A stretch of DNA of 64,000 bases from JAAGZL01 sp050291365 (lineage in GTDB: Bacteria > Pseudomonadota > Gammaproteobacteria > Chromatiales > Chromatiaceae). The notes beneath the pieces were generated by a model. It ran no database searches, was not told the DNA's origin, and was given only the letters and a program-made list of their open reading frames with translations. The DNA is taken from NCBI GenBank assembly GCA_050291365.1, contig JBNKJS010000041.1, positions 1-64,000 on the forward strand. The letters run 5' to 3'. Below are positions 44,994 through 52,818 of the stretch, piece after piece; positions within the stretch are counted from its first letter, which is position 1, and each line of letters begins with the position of its first letter. The translations under genes and the position numbers were made by a program.

Positions 44994-45758
44994 TTAAGAC
45001 TGGTTTTTACGACGCTTACCAAAACCGATCAAACCAGCAAAGGCTGAGCCGAAAAGCCATACTGCCCCTGGAACCGGTACCGCGCTGACCGTCTGTGCCA
45101 ACAGGTCCTGTGCCCCGCCCCTGGTTAAAGCAAGTAAATTGTCCAGCTTATCACCAGTTTGGTTTATTACATATTGATCAAGCCAGTCTTGAGCAAGACC
45201 CCTGGCGCCTTCATCGGTAACAGTACAGCGGTGATTTGTACATGTTCTTTCAGAATAATCATCCCATCTGAATTCGATTTTCCCATCGAACACGTCGTAC
45301 GTGCCTGAATCCTCATGCACTATCTCCCAAATGGCGATCTGTAGGGCCAATGCATTTTTACTAGAAATACTTTGACTAAAATCCGGATAGACATTATTCA
45401 AAAGTCTACTTATGTCATCCGCTTTGGCCTGCCCCATATTAGTACCTAGCGACAGCGGTGACACATTGTGAACTTCACCTGGAGCATAACCATTGGTCAC
45501 ATCTATGCAGAATGCAGTGAATTTAGACACGTCTGCACTGTCCGGCAATAGGCTTCCTGTAAAGGTTCCACCAGTCTGGTCAAACCCCATCAATCCACCA
45601 AATCCCTCGTAGTAATCTCTATCCCCATCGTATTTAACCTTTACATCTGCTCCTACATTTGAACCAGTAGCATCGAATACAATAGTACTGGATGATGCAT
45701 TAAAGGAGGTTACGAGGAGAAGTAGAAATAGTGCCTTTATTATCTGTTTTCTTGCCAT
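44994..45758 (-). CDS. VPLPA-CTERM surface protein with possible thioester domain
   Basis: Exported protein of 254 residues from the chosen start. It has a signal peptide (MARKQIIKALFLLLLV...), a body domain, and a C-terminal sorting signal VPVPGAVWLFGSA followed by a hydrophobic stretch and KRRK. Two motifs, FCIDV (C84) and LQIAIWE (Q140), match the pattern of Cys-Gln thioester domains of surface adhesins ([YFL]C plus a hydrophobic-Q-hydrophobic stretch). The bond itself is unproven. The frame extends 22 codons upstream, but ATG at 45758 has AGGGA 8 bases before it and gives a proper signal peptide. A perfect CRP-type site lies about 235 bases upstream. Confidence 0.86.
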   Translation of the reverse strand: MARKQIIKALFLLLLVTSFNASSSTIVFDATGSNVGADVKVKYDGDRDYYEGFGGLMGFDQTGGTFTGSLLPDSADVSKFTAFCIDVTNGYAPGEVHNVSPLSLGTNMGQAKADDISRLLNNVYPDFSQSISSKNALALQIAIWEIVHEDSGTYDVFDGKIEFRWDDYSERTCTNHRCTVTDEGARGLAQDWLDQYVINQTGDKLDNLLALTRGGAQDLLAQTVSAVPVPGAVWLFGSAFAGLIGFGKRRKNQS

Positions 45759-46239
45759 TGTATTATTCCCTAAAGCTGTTTCGCTCATAAAACTGATTTG
45801 ATTCTTATTAGTTCTATCAAACAAAAATTAATAAAATCTTGTTTCTGGTATTTTCAACGCAGATATATGGCTAGTGTTATCTATGCCTCTCCTTAGCTTC
45901 ATATATGCAAAAAAGGACGCGCCAAAAAGCAAATTATGGCAACATCCTTTTGTTATCCCTGCCAATTTACATCTATGCCAAAAACTACACATAATGTGAA
46001 CCAGTTCACATTTCCATAATTGGGGATTTTACACAAAAATTTAGAGTTATTCTAGAAAAACATCGGGCAAACAGTTAGTTGGAGGGAATGTTATTCGTAG
46101 AGGCAGATATTTTAAGAAAACTCCGGATTAAGGTTTCTGAGTCAATCGCCCAGAGGTCCCTGCTCCTACATAAAAACACCCATGTCAGCAGGAACGGCAA
46201 CTTATAAATTTAATTAGATACTACACTCGCACTTGATAA
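45759..46239. other. Long regulatory region upstream of thioester VPLPA-CTERM gene
   Basis: About 480 AT-rich bases. It holds the CRP-type site at 45993-46012. A 39-codon open frame at 46088-46207 is not convincing. No RNA gene is evident. The long leader between the CRP-type site and the start codon suggests either a long 5' untranslated region or a second promoter closer to the gene. Confidence 0.5.
45993..46012. promoter_or_regulatory. Perfect CRP-class site
   Basis: AATGTGAAC-CA-GTTCACATT, 9-base perfect arms; read as TGTGA-N6-TCACA it is identical to the E. coli CRP consensus core. It is in the promoter region of the VPLPA-CTERM gene at 44994-45758. Confidence 0.65.
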
Positions 46240-46650
46240 TCACGGCCTGACACCATGATTCGCCAGCCATTCGCGGTCCAACTCCCACCTCATGCGCTGC
46301 ACCTGGCCTGACTCAATAACAATGCGCTTTACTCGTTTTTGCACCTCGGCCAACTGCTGCTGAGCTCGCATAAGATCAGGATTATCCTGGGGGCGATTGG
46401 CCAGGCGCGGGAAGATTACCCCTAGTGCCTTGAACATAGGAAACATGCTGTCACGCGGTGAGCTGATCACAGCCACACCGTTATTTACACGCAGCACATG
46501 AAACCTGTATGGATAACTGGATACCACTCGGTCCTGCTCCAGCAGGACATTTAGATCAGACACCATCGGATCCTCATACAGGGTCCAGACCAGGAGCAGC
46601 AGGGTGATAACACCTAGAAAGATTGAATAGTTTCTGGTGAATCTATCCAT
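46240..46650 (-). CDS. Hypothetical single-pass membrane protein
   Basis: Protein of 136 residues, not recognised. It has one N-terminal transmembrane helix (YSIFLGVITLLLLVWTLY) and a polar remainder ending in a helical stretch with many Arg and Gln (RAQQQLAEVQKRVKRIVIE). It is probably anchored in the inner membrane with the remainder in the periplasm. The ATG at 46650 is chosen over a TTG at 46665. It starts 24 bp after the transporter gene and may share its operon. Confidence 0.75.
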   Translation of the reverse strand: MDRFTRNYSIFLGVITLLLLVWTLYEDPMVSDLNVLLEQDRVVSSYPYRFHVLRVNNGVAVISSPRDSMFPMFKALGVIFPRLANRPQDNPDLMRAQQQLAEVQKRVKRIVIESGQVQRMRWELDREWLANHGVRP

Positions 46651-46674
46651 TGAGATAAGCGCCAAAAAGTACCA

Positions 46675-47634
46675 TCAACCCTCATCCACACAGATCTGCT
46701 TACTGCTTATGGCACTAACTGTTTTATACAGAAGAACCGAGATCAGTAACGTTATAATTCCTAGCAGCCCAAACCCCATTATCTTAAACCAGACCAGACC
46801 TGTCTTCTGGTACATCAACATGGTAGCAATGGTGATCGCAGCCATAGGAAATGAGTAGGCCCACCAGGAGAGAAAAAACTTTATTTTGGTAAAACGGGGA
46901 ATCTGAGTAAACAGCAGCAGAGTCAGAAACAGGGCCGAGTAATAGAGTACGCGGGCAAATAGATCTACATCCCCATTTAATTTAACGTAAGAGATAAACC
47001 CAATAGCAGGTGGTGCAATCAGGATAAACAGGGTTGGCAACAGCTTACCAGGCAGGGGCTGATGGAAAATGATCCGGTTAAATATAATCGCCAGCAACAC
47101 AATCCAGAACAACAGCCCGATACTGAAAAAGAAGGTGGACACCTCTAGATAACCGTGGGCAACACCAGCAATAGGTACCAGGATATTTCCTACTATGGGG
47201 ATAAACCAGGCAGGATTAGAGTGGTGGATCTCAAAGTGTTCATGATGCATCCAGATCTGGATCACATAGAGGGTAAAAAACAGATGGGCAGTACTGCCAA
47301 CAGCCCATAAACCAAACGAGATTGCCTTATAGTCATGCAGGGTACAGATACTCAGAAGGATTAGACTGATTGATATGGTTGGAAAGAAGCTAAGCTTAAT
47401 AGGATGACCCAGATCCTTCATAATCGCGGCTGGATAACGCACCAATTTAACCAAAAAGAAACCGGCCAACACCAAAAACAGTACCACAGTAAACAGCAAC
47501 AGCGCCTTGGAAACAATAGCAGGCATATGCAGCAGTGAGTGGGACTTTTCCCAGGCCAGGGTGAGGCCGGACATGCCCATCACCATGGCAAAAAATGCAA
47601 CAGGGAAATATTGAAGTCTTGGTTCTTGATCCAT
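46675..47634 (-). CDS. SLAC1/TehA (TDT) family membrane transporter
   Basis: Inner-membrane protein of 319 residues with about ten transmembrane helices. The opening YFPVAFFAMVMGMSGLTLAW and the later WALGSTAHLFFTLYVI-like part (VGSTAHLFFTLYVIQIW) fit the TDT family, which includes TehA, sulfite exporters and plant SLAC1 anion channels. The transported ion (tellurite, sulfite, C4-dicarboxylate or chloride/nitrate) cannot be inferred from sequence. A small membrane protein gene follows. Confidence 0.87.
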   Translation of the reverse strand: MDQEPRLQYFPVAFFAMVMGMSGLTLAWEKSHSLLHMPAIVSKALLLFTVVLFLVLAGFFLVKLVRYPAAIMKDLGHPIKLSFFPTISISLILLSICTLHDYKAISFGLWAVGSTAHLFFTLYVIQIWMHHEHFEIHHSNPAWFIPIVGNILVPIAGVAHGYLEVSTFFFSIGLLFWIVLLAIIFNRIIFHQPLPGKLLPTLFILIAPPAIGFISYVKLNGDVDLFARVLYYSALFLTLLLFTQIPRFTKIKFFLSWWAYSFPMAAITIATMLMYQKTGLVWFKIMGFGLLGIITLLISVLLYKTVSAISSKQICVDEG

Positions 47635-47753
47635 CTGGTTACTCCGAAATTAGGGTCTTACGACTATAAACAGCATGTTAGGTTAACGAGCTTGAACTAT
47701 GCATTGACAAATATCATAGTAATTTTGTTGGTATTTATAGGGTTTATCGCCAA

Positions 47754-48335
47754 TCAACTATCTGGCAGTGGAAAATCATTAAAACTGGCCCCTGGATTTA
47801 CCTCGCGCTCATCTGATTCAATCTCATCAGCATCTGGCCAGTGACCAGGAACCGGCTCTGCCCCATCAAGCATAGCGGGTAGCGGTTCCGGGTCGGCAAA
47901 TACCGGATTGGCTTTAAGATCTACATCCTTGCGCATGCAGAGGAATTCGATAGGTATCTTGTTGTTGTCAAAGCTGTAGAGGGAACGGCAAAAGCCGTGA
48001 TCTACGATATCACCTGCTGGCATGCCGGCGGCATCCAGACGGCTCATGATCTCCCAAAGCTGCTCTTCATCTGCAACCTGAATAGAGACATGATCAAAGG
48101 CCTGCTCCCCAGATTTAGGCTCTCCGTGACGACGGTATGGGATACACACGGCATTTGGCCACTCGAAAAAGACTATGTAATTGTCTCCACCCACCGAGAA
48201 GAAGACCTGACGACCAGTGCCCTCGTTGGTGGTGTAGACCATCCGCATTCCCAGCAGATCACGCCAGAAACGAATTGTCCCATCCAGATCACAGGTGCCA
48301 AATGCTGGGTGGTGAATTCCTACATATTGAACCAT
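47754..48335 (-). CDS. VOC family (glyoxalase/dioxygenase fold) protein
   Basis: Protein of 193 residues with paired beta-alpha-beta-beta-beta units. IHHPAFGTCDLDGTIRFWRDLLGM opens the first and FDHVSIQVADEEQLWEIMSRL the second. Possible metal ligands are H8, H near 82 and E near 132 (IPIEFLCM). This is the pattern of extradiol dioxygenases and lactoylglutathione lyase relatives. The last 60 residues are an acidic, Pro-rich tail. The substrate is unknown. Confidence 0.85.
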   Translation of the reverse strand: MVQYVGIHHPAFGTCDLDGTIRFWRDLLGMRMVYTTNEGTGRQVFFSVGGDNYIVFFEWPNAVCIPYRRHGEPKSGEQAFDHVSIQVADEEQLWEIMSRLDAAGMPAGDIVDHGFCRSLYSFDNNKIPIEFLCMRKDVDLKANPVFADPEPLPAMLDGAEPVPGHWPDADEIESDEREVNPGASFNDFPLPDS

Positions 48336-48350
48336 ATGTATCCTCTACTC

Positions 48351-48899
48351 CTAAGGCAACCTTAGAAAGTTGTCTCGGTAATGGGCCATCTCATTGATGG
48401 AGTCGCGAATATCATCCAGGGCCAGATGCTTACCCTGCTTGACTACCCCGCTTGCCACCTCTGGAGCCCAGCGGCTAGCGAGTTCCTTAAGAGTACTAAC
48501 ATCCAGATTACGATAGTGAAAGTACTCCTCCAGCTCCGGCATGAGACGGGCCATGAAACGACGATCCTGACAGATGCTATTTCCGCACATAGGCGAAGCA
48601 CCCTTAGGCACATATTGCTGCAGAAACTCTATAGTCTCTCTCTCTGCCTGTGCTGTATCGTAGCTGCTCCGCCTTACCCGTTCGGTTAAACCGGACTCGC
48701 CATGCTGGTTGGTGTTCCACTCATCCATAGCGTTCATAACATGGTCCGGCTGATGGATCGCCAGCATTGGTCCTTCTGCCAGTATATTCAATTTCGCATC
48801 TGTAACTATGGTTGCGATCTCGATAATCCAGTCATTCATGGTATCCAGCCCGGTCATCTCCAGGTCTATCCAAATCAGGTTTGTCGCTTCTTGAGCCAT
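48351..48899 (-). CDS. orn: Oligoribonuclease
   Basis: DEDD exonuclease of 182 residues that degrades dinucleotides, including pGpG from c-di-GMP breakdown. WIDLEMTGLD carries the first Asp-Glu, the central Asp is in the NQHGESG-to-CQDRRFM region, and HLALDDIRDSI the last Asp. It diverges from the M48 protease gene and is often clustered with rsgA, as here. It would finish the c-di-GMP pathway served by the EAL protein in this window. Confidence 0.97.
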   Translation of the reverse strand: MAQEATNLIWIDLEMTGLDTMNDWIIEIATIVTDAKLNILAEGPMLAIHQPDHVMNAMDEWNTNQHGESGLTERVRRSSYDTAQAERETIEFLQQYVPKGASPMCGNSICQDRRFMARLMPELEEYFHYRNLDVSTLKELASRWAPEVASGVVKQGKHLALDDIRDSINEMAHYRDNFLRLP

Positions 48900-48960
48900 C
48901 AGCTATTCCTTGTTCGCACTGCGTATTAAAGTTTAATGATTCTAGCAGAAGGGCCTCTGC

Positions 48961-48978
48961 GGATGTATCCTTACATCC
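48961..48978 (+). promoter_or_regulatory. Hairpin covering the ribosome-binding region of the M48 gene
   Basis: GGATGTA-TCCT-TACATCC, perfect 7-base arms, ends one base before the ATG at 48980. The only purine-rich ribosome-binding candidate (GGA) is inside the stem, so translation may be limited by this structure. Confidence 0.4.
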
Positions 48979-48979
48979 T

Positions 48980-50227
48980 ATGAACCTGTTTACCTATGTA
49001 TTTCTCATCGCACTGGTTTGCGGACTGCTGGTGGAGTTCTGGTTGATGCTGCGGCAACGCAACCATGTAATTGCTCATCGCGGTGAGGTGCCAGCGGCCT
49101 TTAGTGATTATGTATCCCTTGAACAGCACCATACTGCGGCTGACTATACTGTGGCCCAGATAGGGTTATGGTCTAAAGAGCTGCTGTTTGGCACTGCCAT
49201 TCTACTTGCATGGACCCTGGGTGGCGGCATTCAGTATATTGAGAACATTTGGCAAGGATTGGCCCTTGATTACAGCCCACTGCTCCTCGGCACCGGATTT
49301 ATTCTCTCTATATTCATCATCTCAGGTATTCTAGACCTACCCTTCTCCCTCTATCGCACCTTCGTACTGGAAAACAACTACGGCTTTAACCGTACCACGC
49401 CAGCACGTTTTGTAGCAGATCTGTTATTACAACTCATGCTCTCACTACTACTGGGGGGGCCAATAATATGGGTTATCCTGTGGCTGATGCAGAGTGCAGG
49501 CGATCTGTGGTGGCTGCTGGCATGGCTGTTCTGGACTGGATTCACCCTGCTGATGAGTTGGGCCTATCCAACCCTGATTGCACCTCTTTTTAATAAGTTC
49601 ACCCCCCTGGATGATGCGGAGATGCGTCAGCGCATTCAGCAACTGCTGGACCGCTGCGGCTTCACAAGCAAAGGCATCTTTGTGATGGATGGATCCAGAC
49701 GCTCCAGCCACGGCAATGCCTACTTCACCGGCCTAGGCAAAAATAAACGCATTGTTTTCTTTGACACCCTGTTGCAACATCTGGAAACAGATGAAATGGA
49801 GGCAGTGCTGGCCCATGAACTGGGGCACTTCAAACATCGTCATATCTATAAAGGGCTTTTGATAATGATGATCAGCTCTCTACTTGGACTGGCCCTGCTT
49901 AGCTGGCTGATTCAGCAAGCGTGGTTCTTCAATGGACTGGGAGTTTCCACAGAGTCCAACCCCATTGCCCTATTATTGTTTGTATTGGTAACTCCGGTAT
50001 TCAGCCAGTTCCTACACCCACTGATGGCCAAGTTACAACGCAAACATGAGTTCGAGGCTGACGACTATGCGGTAGAACAAACCGGTGCAGAACCTATGAT
50101 CTCAGCCCTGGTCAAACTCTACAAAGAGAATGCCAGCACCCTGACACCGGACCCTCTCTATTCGGCCTTTCATGACAGCCACCCGCCGGCGCCAGTGCGA
50201 ATTGCATATCTTTCATCCAAGCTATAA
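48980..50227 (+). CDS. M48 family (Ste24-like) membrane zinc metalloprotease
   Basis: Multi-pass inner-membrane protease of 415 residues. It has several hydrophobic segments and the zinc motif HELGH (279-283), with the third ligand in EFEADDYA near 359. RQRNHVIAHRGEVPAAF and ENNYGFNRTTPARF are typical of CAAX-prenyl-protease-like Ste24 members. Bacterial members take part in membrane protein quality control. The frame opens upstream, but ATG at 48980 gives the conserved N-terminus. A small cytochrome c gene and rsgA follow. Confidence 0.93.
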   Translation: MNLFTYVFLIALVCGLLVEFWLMLRQRNHVIAHRGEVPAAFSDYVSLEQHHTAADYTVAQIGLWSKELLFGTAILLAWTLGGGIQYIENIWQGLALDYSPLLLGTGFILSIFIISGILDLPFSLYRTFVLENNYGFNRTTPARFVADLLLQLMLSLLLGGPIIWVILWLMQSAGDLWWLLAWLFWTGFTLLMSWAYPTLIAPLFNKFTPLDDAEMRQRIQQLLDRCGFTSKGIFVMDGSRRSSHGNAYFTGLGKNKRIVFFDTLLQHLETDEMEAVLAHELGHFKHRHIYKGLLIMMISSLLGLALLSWLIQQAWFFNGLGVSTESNPIALLLFVLVTPVFSQFLHPLMAKLQRKHEFEADDYAVEQTGAEPMISALVKLYKENASTLTPDPLYSAFHDSHPPAPVRIAYLSSKL

Positions 50228-50241
50228 ATGGAGAAGCTAGA

Positions 50242-50520
50242 ATGAAAATATATATTATTGCAGCAACTATTTGCCTTGGAGTATCCAGCGCCTATGGCGA
50301 TGATGCTGCAAAGGCATCAGGCAAAGAGCTGCATGAAAATAACTGTGTTTCCTGCCATAAGCCAGAGCTCTACACCAAACCCAATCGACGTGTAACCTCA
50401 AGAGAAAAGCTTTCGTCACAGGTACGTTTTTGCGTACAACAACTAAATCTACCCTGGTTTGATGAAGAGACAGAGAGCGTAGCTGAATATCTCAATAAAG
50501 AGTTCTATAACTTCAAATAG
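50242..50520 (+). CDS. Small monoheme cytochrome c
   Basis: Periplasmic protein of 92 residues with a signal peptide (cleaved after about AYGD) and one heme-binding motif, CVSCH. There is no Met in the C-terminal half to act as the sixth heme ligand, so the iron may be five-coordinate or bound by another residue such as His or Lys. Genes of this kind lie between M48 proteases and rsgA in related bacteria. The redox partner is unknown. Confidence 0.9.
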   Translation: MKIYIIAATICLGVSSAYGDDAAKASGKELHENNCVSCHKPELYTKPNRRVTSREKLSSQVRFCVQQLNLPWFDEETESVAEYLNKEFYNFK

Positions 50521-50527
50521 GGATCAG

Positions 50528-51541
50528 ATGGCCCAACGCAGACTCACACAAAAACAGAAAGAGCATATAAAGCGAATCCAGGAAAAGCGACGTGAACGTC
50601 TGGACAAACGTGCAGACTCATCTCTGGATAAATCTGGTGAGGATGCACCTCTCGAAGGACGGGTGATTGCCAAACATGGCCAGAACCTCGCTGTGGCAGA
50701 TAGTGAAGGCAACATTCATCACTGTCTTTCCCGTCAGAACATCGGGCATCTGGTCTGCGGCGATCGGGTTGTGTGGCAGGCTACTGAGCAGGGCAACGGA
50801 GTGGTTACCGCCCGCATGGAGCGAGACACCGTTCTTGCCAGACCAGACTACAGCGGCCGGGAAAAACCCCTGGCAGCCAATATCACCCTGCTGGTGATAG
50901 TGGTGGCGCCTGAGCCAGCACCCAGCGAGTATCTAGTGGATCAATATCTGGTAACTGCTGAGACCATTGGCGTCCCGGCACTTATCGCTATTAATAAATC
51001 CGACCTGATCAAGGGAGATAGTGGAGAGAAGTTTAACCAGCGTATTCAGCTCTATGAGGCAATTGGCTATCCCGTAGCTCGCATCAGCGCCCACACCAAA
51101 CATGGGCTGGACCCGATGATCGAACGCCTGCGGGGAGAGACATCTATCCTGGTCGGTCAGTCAGGCGTGGGTAAATCATCCATCATAAACGCCCTGCTGC
51201 CAGATCTTGATCTACAGGTTGGCAGACTGTCAGAGGCCTCTAACCTAGGCAGGCACACCACCTCAGCCAGCACCTGTTATTCACTCCCAACCGGAGGAGA
51301 GTTGATAGATTCGCCCGGGGTAAGAAGTTTTCGGCTACTAAAGCTTAGTCGCCGTGAGTTGGAGAACGGCTTTAAAGAGTTTCGGCCATTTAGCGGTCAC
51401 TGTCAGTTCAACGATTGCAAACATATACATGAACCAGGGTGTGCAGTTAAACAGGCGGTGGAAGATGGCAAAATATCGCCACAACGCCTGGATAATTTTC
51501 TACATTTGGCAGATGCCATGCCCAAGGGGTTAGGTGAATAG
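50528..51541 (+). CDS. rsgA: Ribosome small-subunit biogenesis GTPase RsgA
   Basis: Circularly permuted GTPase of 337 residues aiding late 30S maturation. NKSD (G4) comes before G1 (GQSGVGKSS, 210-218) and DSPG (G3), the permuted order. An OB fold precedes them, and a C-terminal zinc finger follows (HCQFNDCKHIHEPGC). It starts 7 bp after the cytochrome c stop and is probably cotranscribed. Confidence 0.96.
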   Translation: MAQRRLTQKQKEHIKRIQEKRRERLDKRADSSLDKSGEDAPLEGRVIAKHGQNLAVADSEGNIHHCLSRQNIGHLVCGDRVVWQATEQGNGVVTARMERDTVLARPDYSGREKPLAANITLLVIVVAPEPAPSEYLVDQYLVTAETIGVPALIAINKSDLIKGDSGEKFNQRIQLYEAIGYPVARISAHTKHGLDPMIERLRGETSILVGQSGVGKSSIINALLPDLDLQVGRLSEASNLGRHTTSASTCYSLPTGGELIDSPGVRSFRLLKLSRRELENGFKEFRPFSGHCQFNDCKHIHEPGCAVKQAVEDGKISPQRLDNFLHLADAMPKGLGE

Positions 51542-51840
51542 CAAGCTCGACAGCCTATCCAATTAATCCACCCATAATCAGCAAGCGCACAGCGCTAGAA
51601 TTACTTCACAATTCTAATTAACAAGACTTACCAACGTAGTTAACTTCCATACAACATGTGTTATCTCACGCATATTGGTGTGTGAAATGGCCTATTGAAT
51701 CTTGACTGCATTATTATGTATTGTGTGCACCCGTAGTCATGTCTACATGAGCTATACAAGAACATAAAAGAATAATACTTCACCCATAAAAAATGTGCCT
51801 CAGTACTAACAAGTTCGTTTTGTTGTTTGGAGAGAATCTA
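51542..51840. other. Regulatory region upstream of the double-cubane reductase operon
   Basis: About 300 bases between rsgA and the DUF4198-like gene. It contains TCACGCA-TATTGG-TGTGTGA, an imperfect inverted repeat (51667-51684), ending in GTGTGTGAAAT (51678-51688), which nearly matches a sequence upstream of the TonB receptor gene. TTGACT stands near 51707, but no correctly spaced -10 is clear. GGAGAG precedes the ATG at 51841. Confidence 0.45.
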
Positions 51841-52818
51841 ATGCCAACCAAGCTATGTCGGCTCGCTGCTGGCGTGTTAGCCATACTATTATATTCCAGT
51901 ACTGCTATTGGAGACACATTTTGGCTATCGGATAAGTCACCCCATGCCGGGCATAGCGGTGCCCACGCACATGGAGGACCGGTAAAGGTTCGCCGCGGTG
52001 TCTACTACAAAAACCTATGGTTACGCCATGGAAATCAACCGCAAGAAAGTAACTATCTTGTCGGTGGAACCCATTTTTCCCCTCTAATGCTGCTGGACAC
52101 CAAGGGCCAGCTAATTGAGCTGAAGATTGAGCGCGACAAGATGCATGGAATGCTTAATGTTAACTTCCCAATGCCGGATGAAGGCTTTTATAACGTTTAC
52201 ATCAATCATCAGTGGCTAAATAAAGGACAACGCCTGTTCCTAATAGCCAAGGCCGAGGTACTGAAACATAGCTGCCGGGAAGGCCATGACAATGTACAGG
52301 AGAAGATGCCCCCAAGGCACAACTCTAAAGTACCCCTTGAGATTGTGCGGGAGCGTCTAACCAAAGAGAATTTTCATACCCTACTCGGCCACGGCGACAC
52401 GGTGTCTTTTATTGTGATGCGAAATGGCAAACCTCAACCAGGCGCCGAGGTAACCCTTACCACTGCACAAGGCTGGAGCAAAATGGTAACCAGCGATGAC
52501 AGTGGGCGCGTTAGCTACGAAATGATTCGCGACTACTATCCAAAATGGCATGAATTCAATAAACGTAATCCCCAACCATACATCGTGTCAGCTGAATACA
52601 AAGCTCCAGTGTCGGGGTTCTTGGAAGGAGAGTACTACAACAACACCCTATACCGTTCCAGTTACTCCGGCAACTACTACCCTTCCCCACGTGATTATGA
52701 ATCATATGCTTACGGACTATCGTTCGGACTATTTGCCATAGTATTTAGCGGCCTAGCAATTTATCTCTATCGTCGAAGACGTAACCGCCCATATCGCGAG
52801 GTGAGTTTCAATGAGTAG
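51841..52818 (+). CDS. DUF4198-like periplasmic protein with His-rich N-terminus
   Basis: Secreted, membrane-anchored protein of 325 residues. It has a signal peptide (cleaved near TAIGD) and a His-rich stretch (H35, H38, H42, H44) that could bind metal. Beta-rich domains follow, including a GKPQPGAEVTLTTAQG segment with SDDSGRVSYE like the carrier-type DUF4198/bacterial Ig folds. A C-terminal transmembrane helix (about 292-312) is followed by a basic tail. It stops 8 bp into the polyferredoxin gene. A paralogue opens the matching position of the TonB locus. DUF4198 proteins are often linked to metal uptake; binding of metal or substrate near the membrane is inferred. Confidence 0.8.
   Translation: MPTKLCRLAAGVLAILLYSSTAIGDTFWLSDKSPHAGHSGAHAHGGPVKVRRGVYYKNLWLRHGNQPQESNYLVGGTHFSPLMLLDTKGQLIELKIERDKMHGMLNVNFPMPDEGFYNVYINHQWLNKGQRLFLIAKAEVLKHSCREGHDNVQEKMPPRHNSKVPLEIVRERLTKENFHTLLGHGDTVSFIVMRNGKPQPGAEVTLTTAQGWSKMVTSDDSGRVSYEMIRDYYPKWHEFNKRNPQPYIVSAEYKAPVSGFLEGEYYNNTLYRSSYSGNYYPSPRDYESYAYGLSFGLFAIVFSGLAIYLYRRRRNRPYREVSFNE

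Noticed and set aside
46088..46207. 39-codon open frame after GGAGGG
   Set aside because: The purine run is only one or two bases from the ATG, too close for good initiation, and the peptide has no recognisable features.
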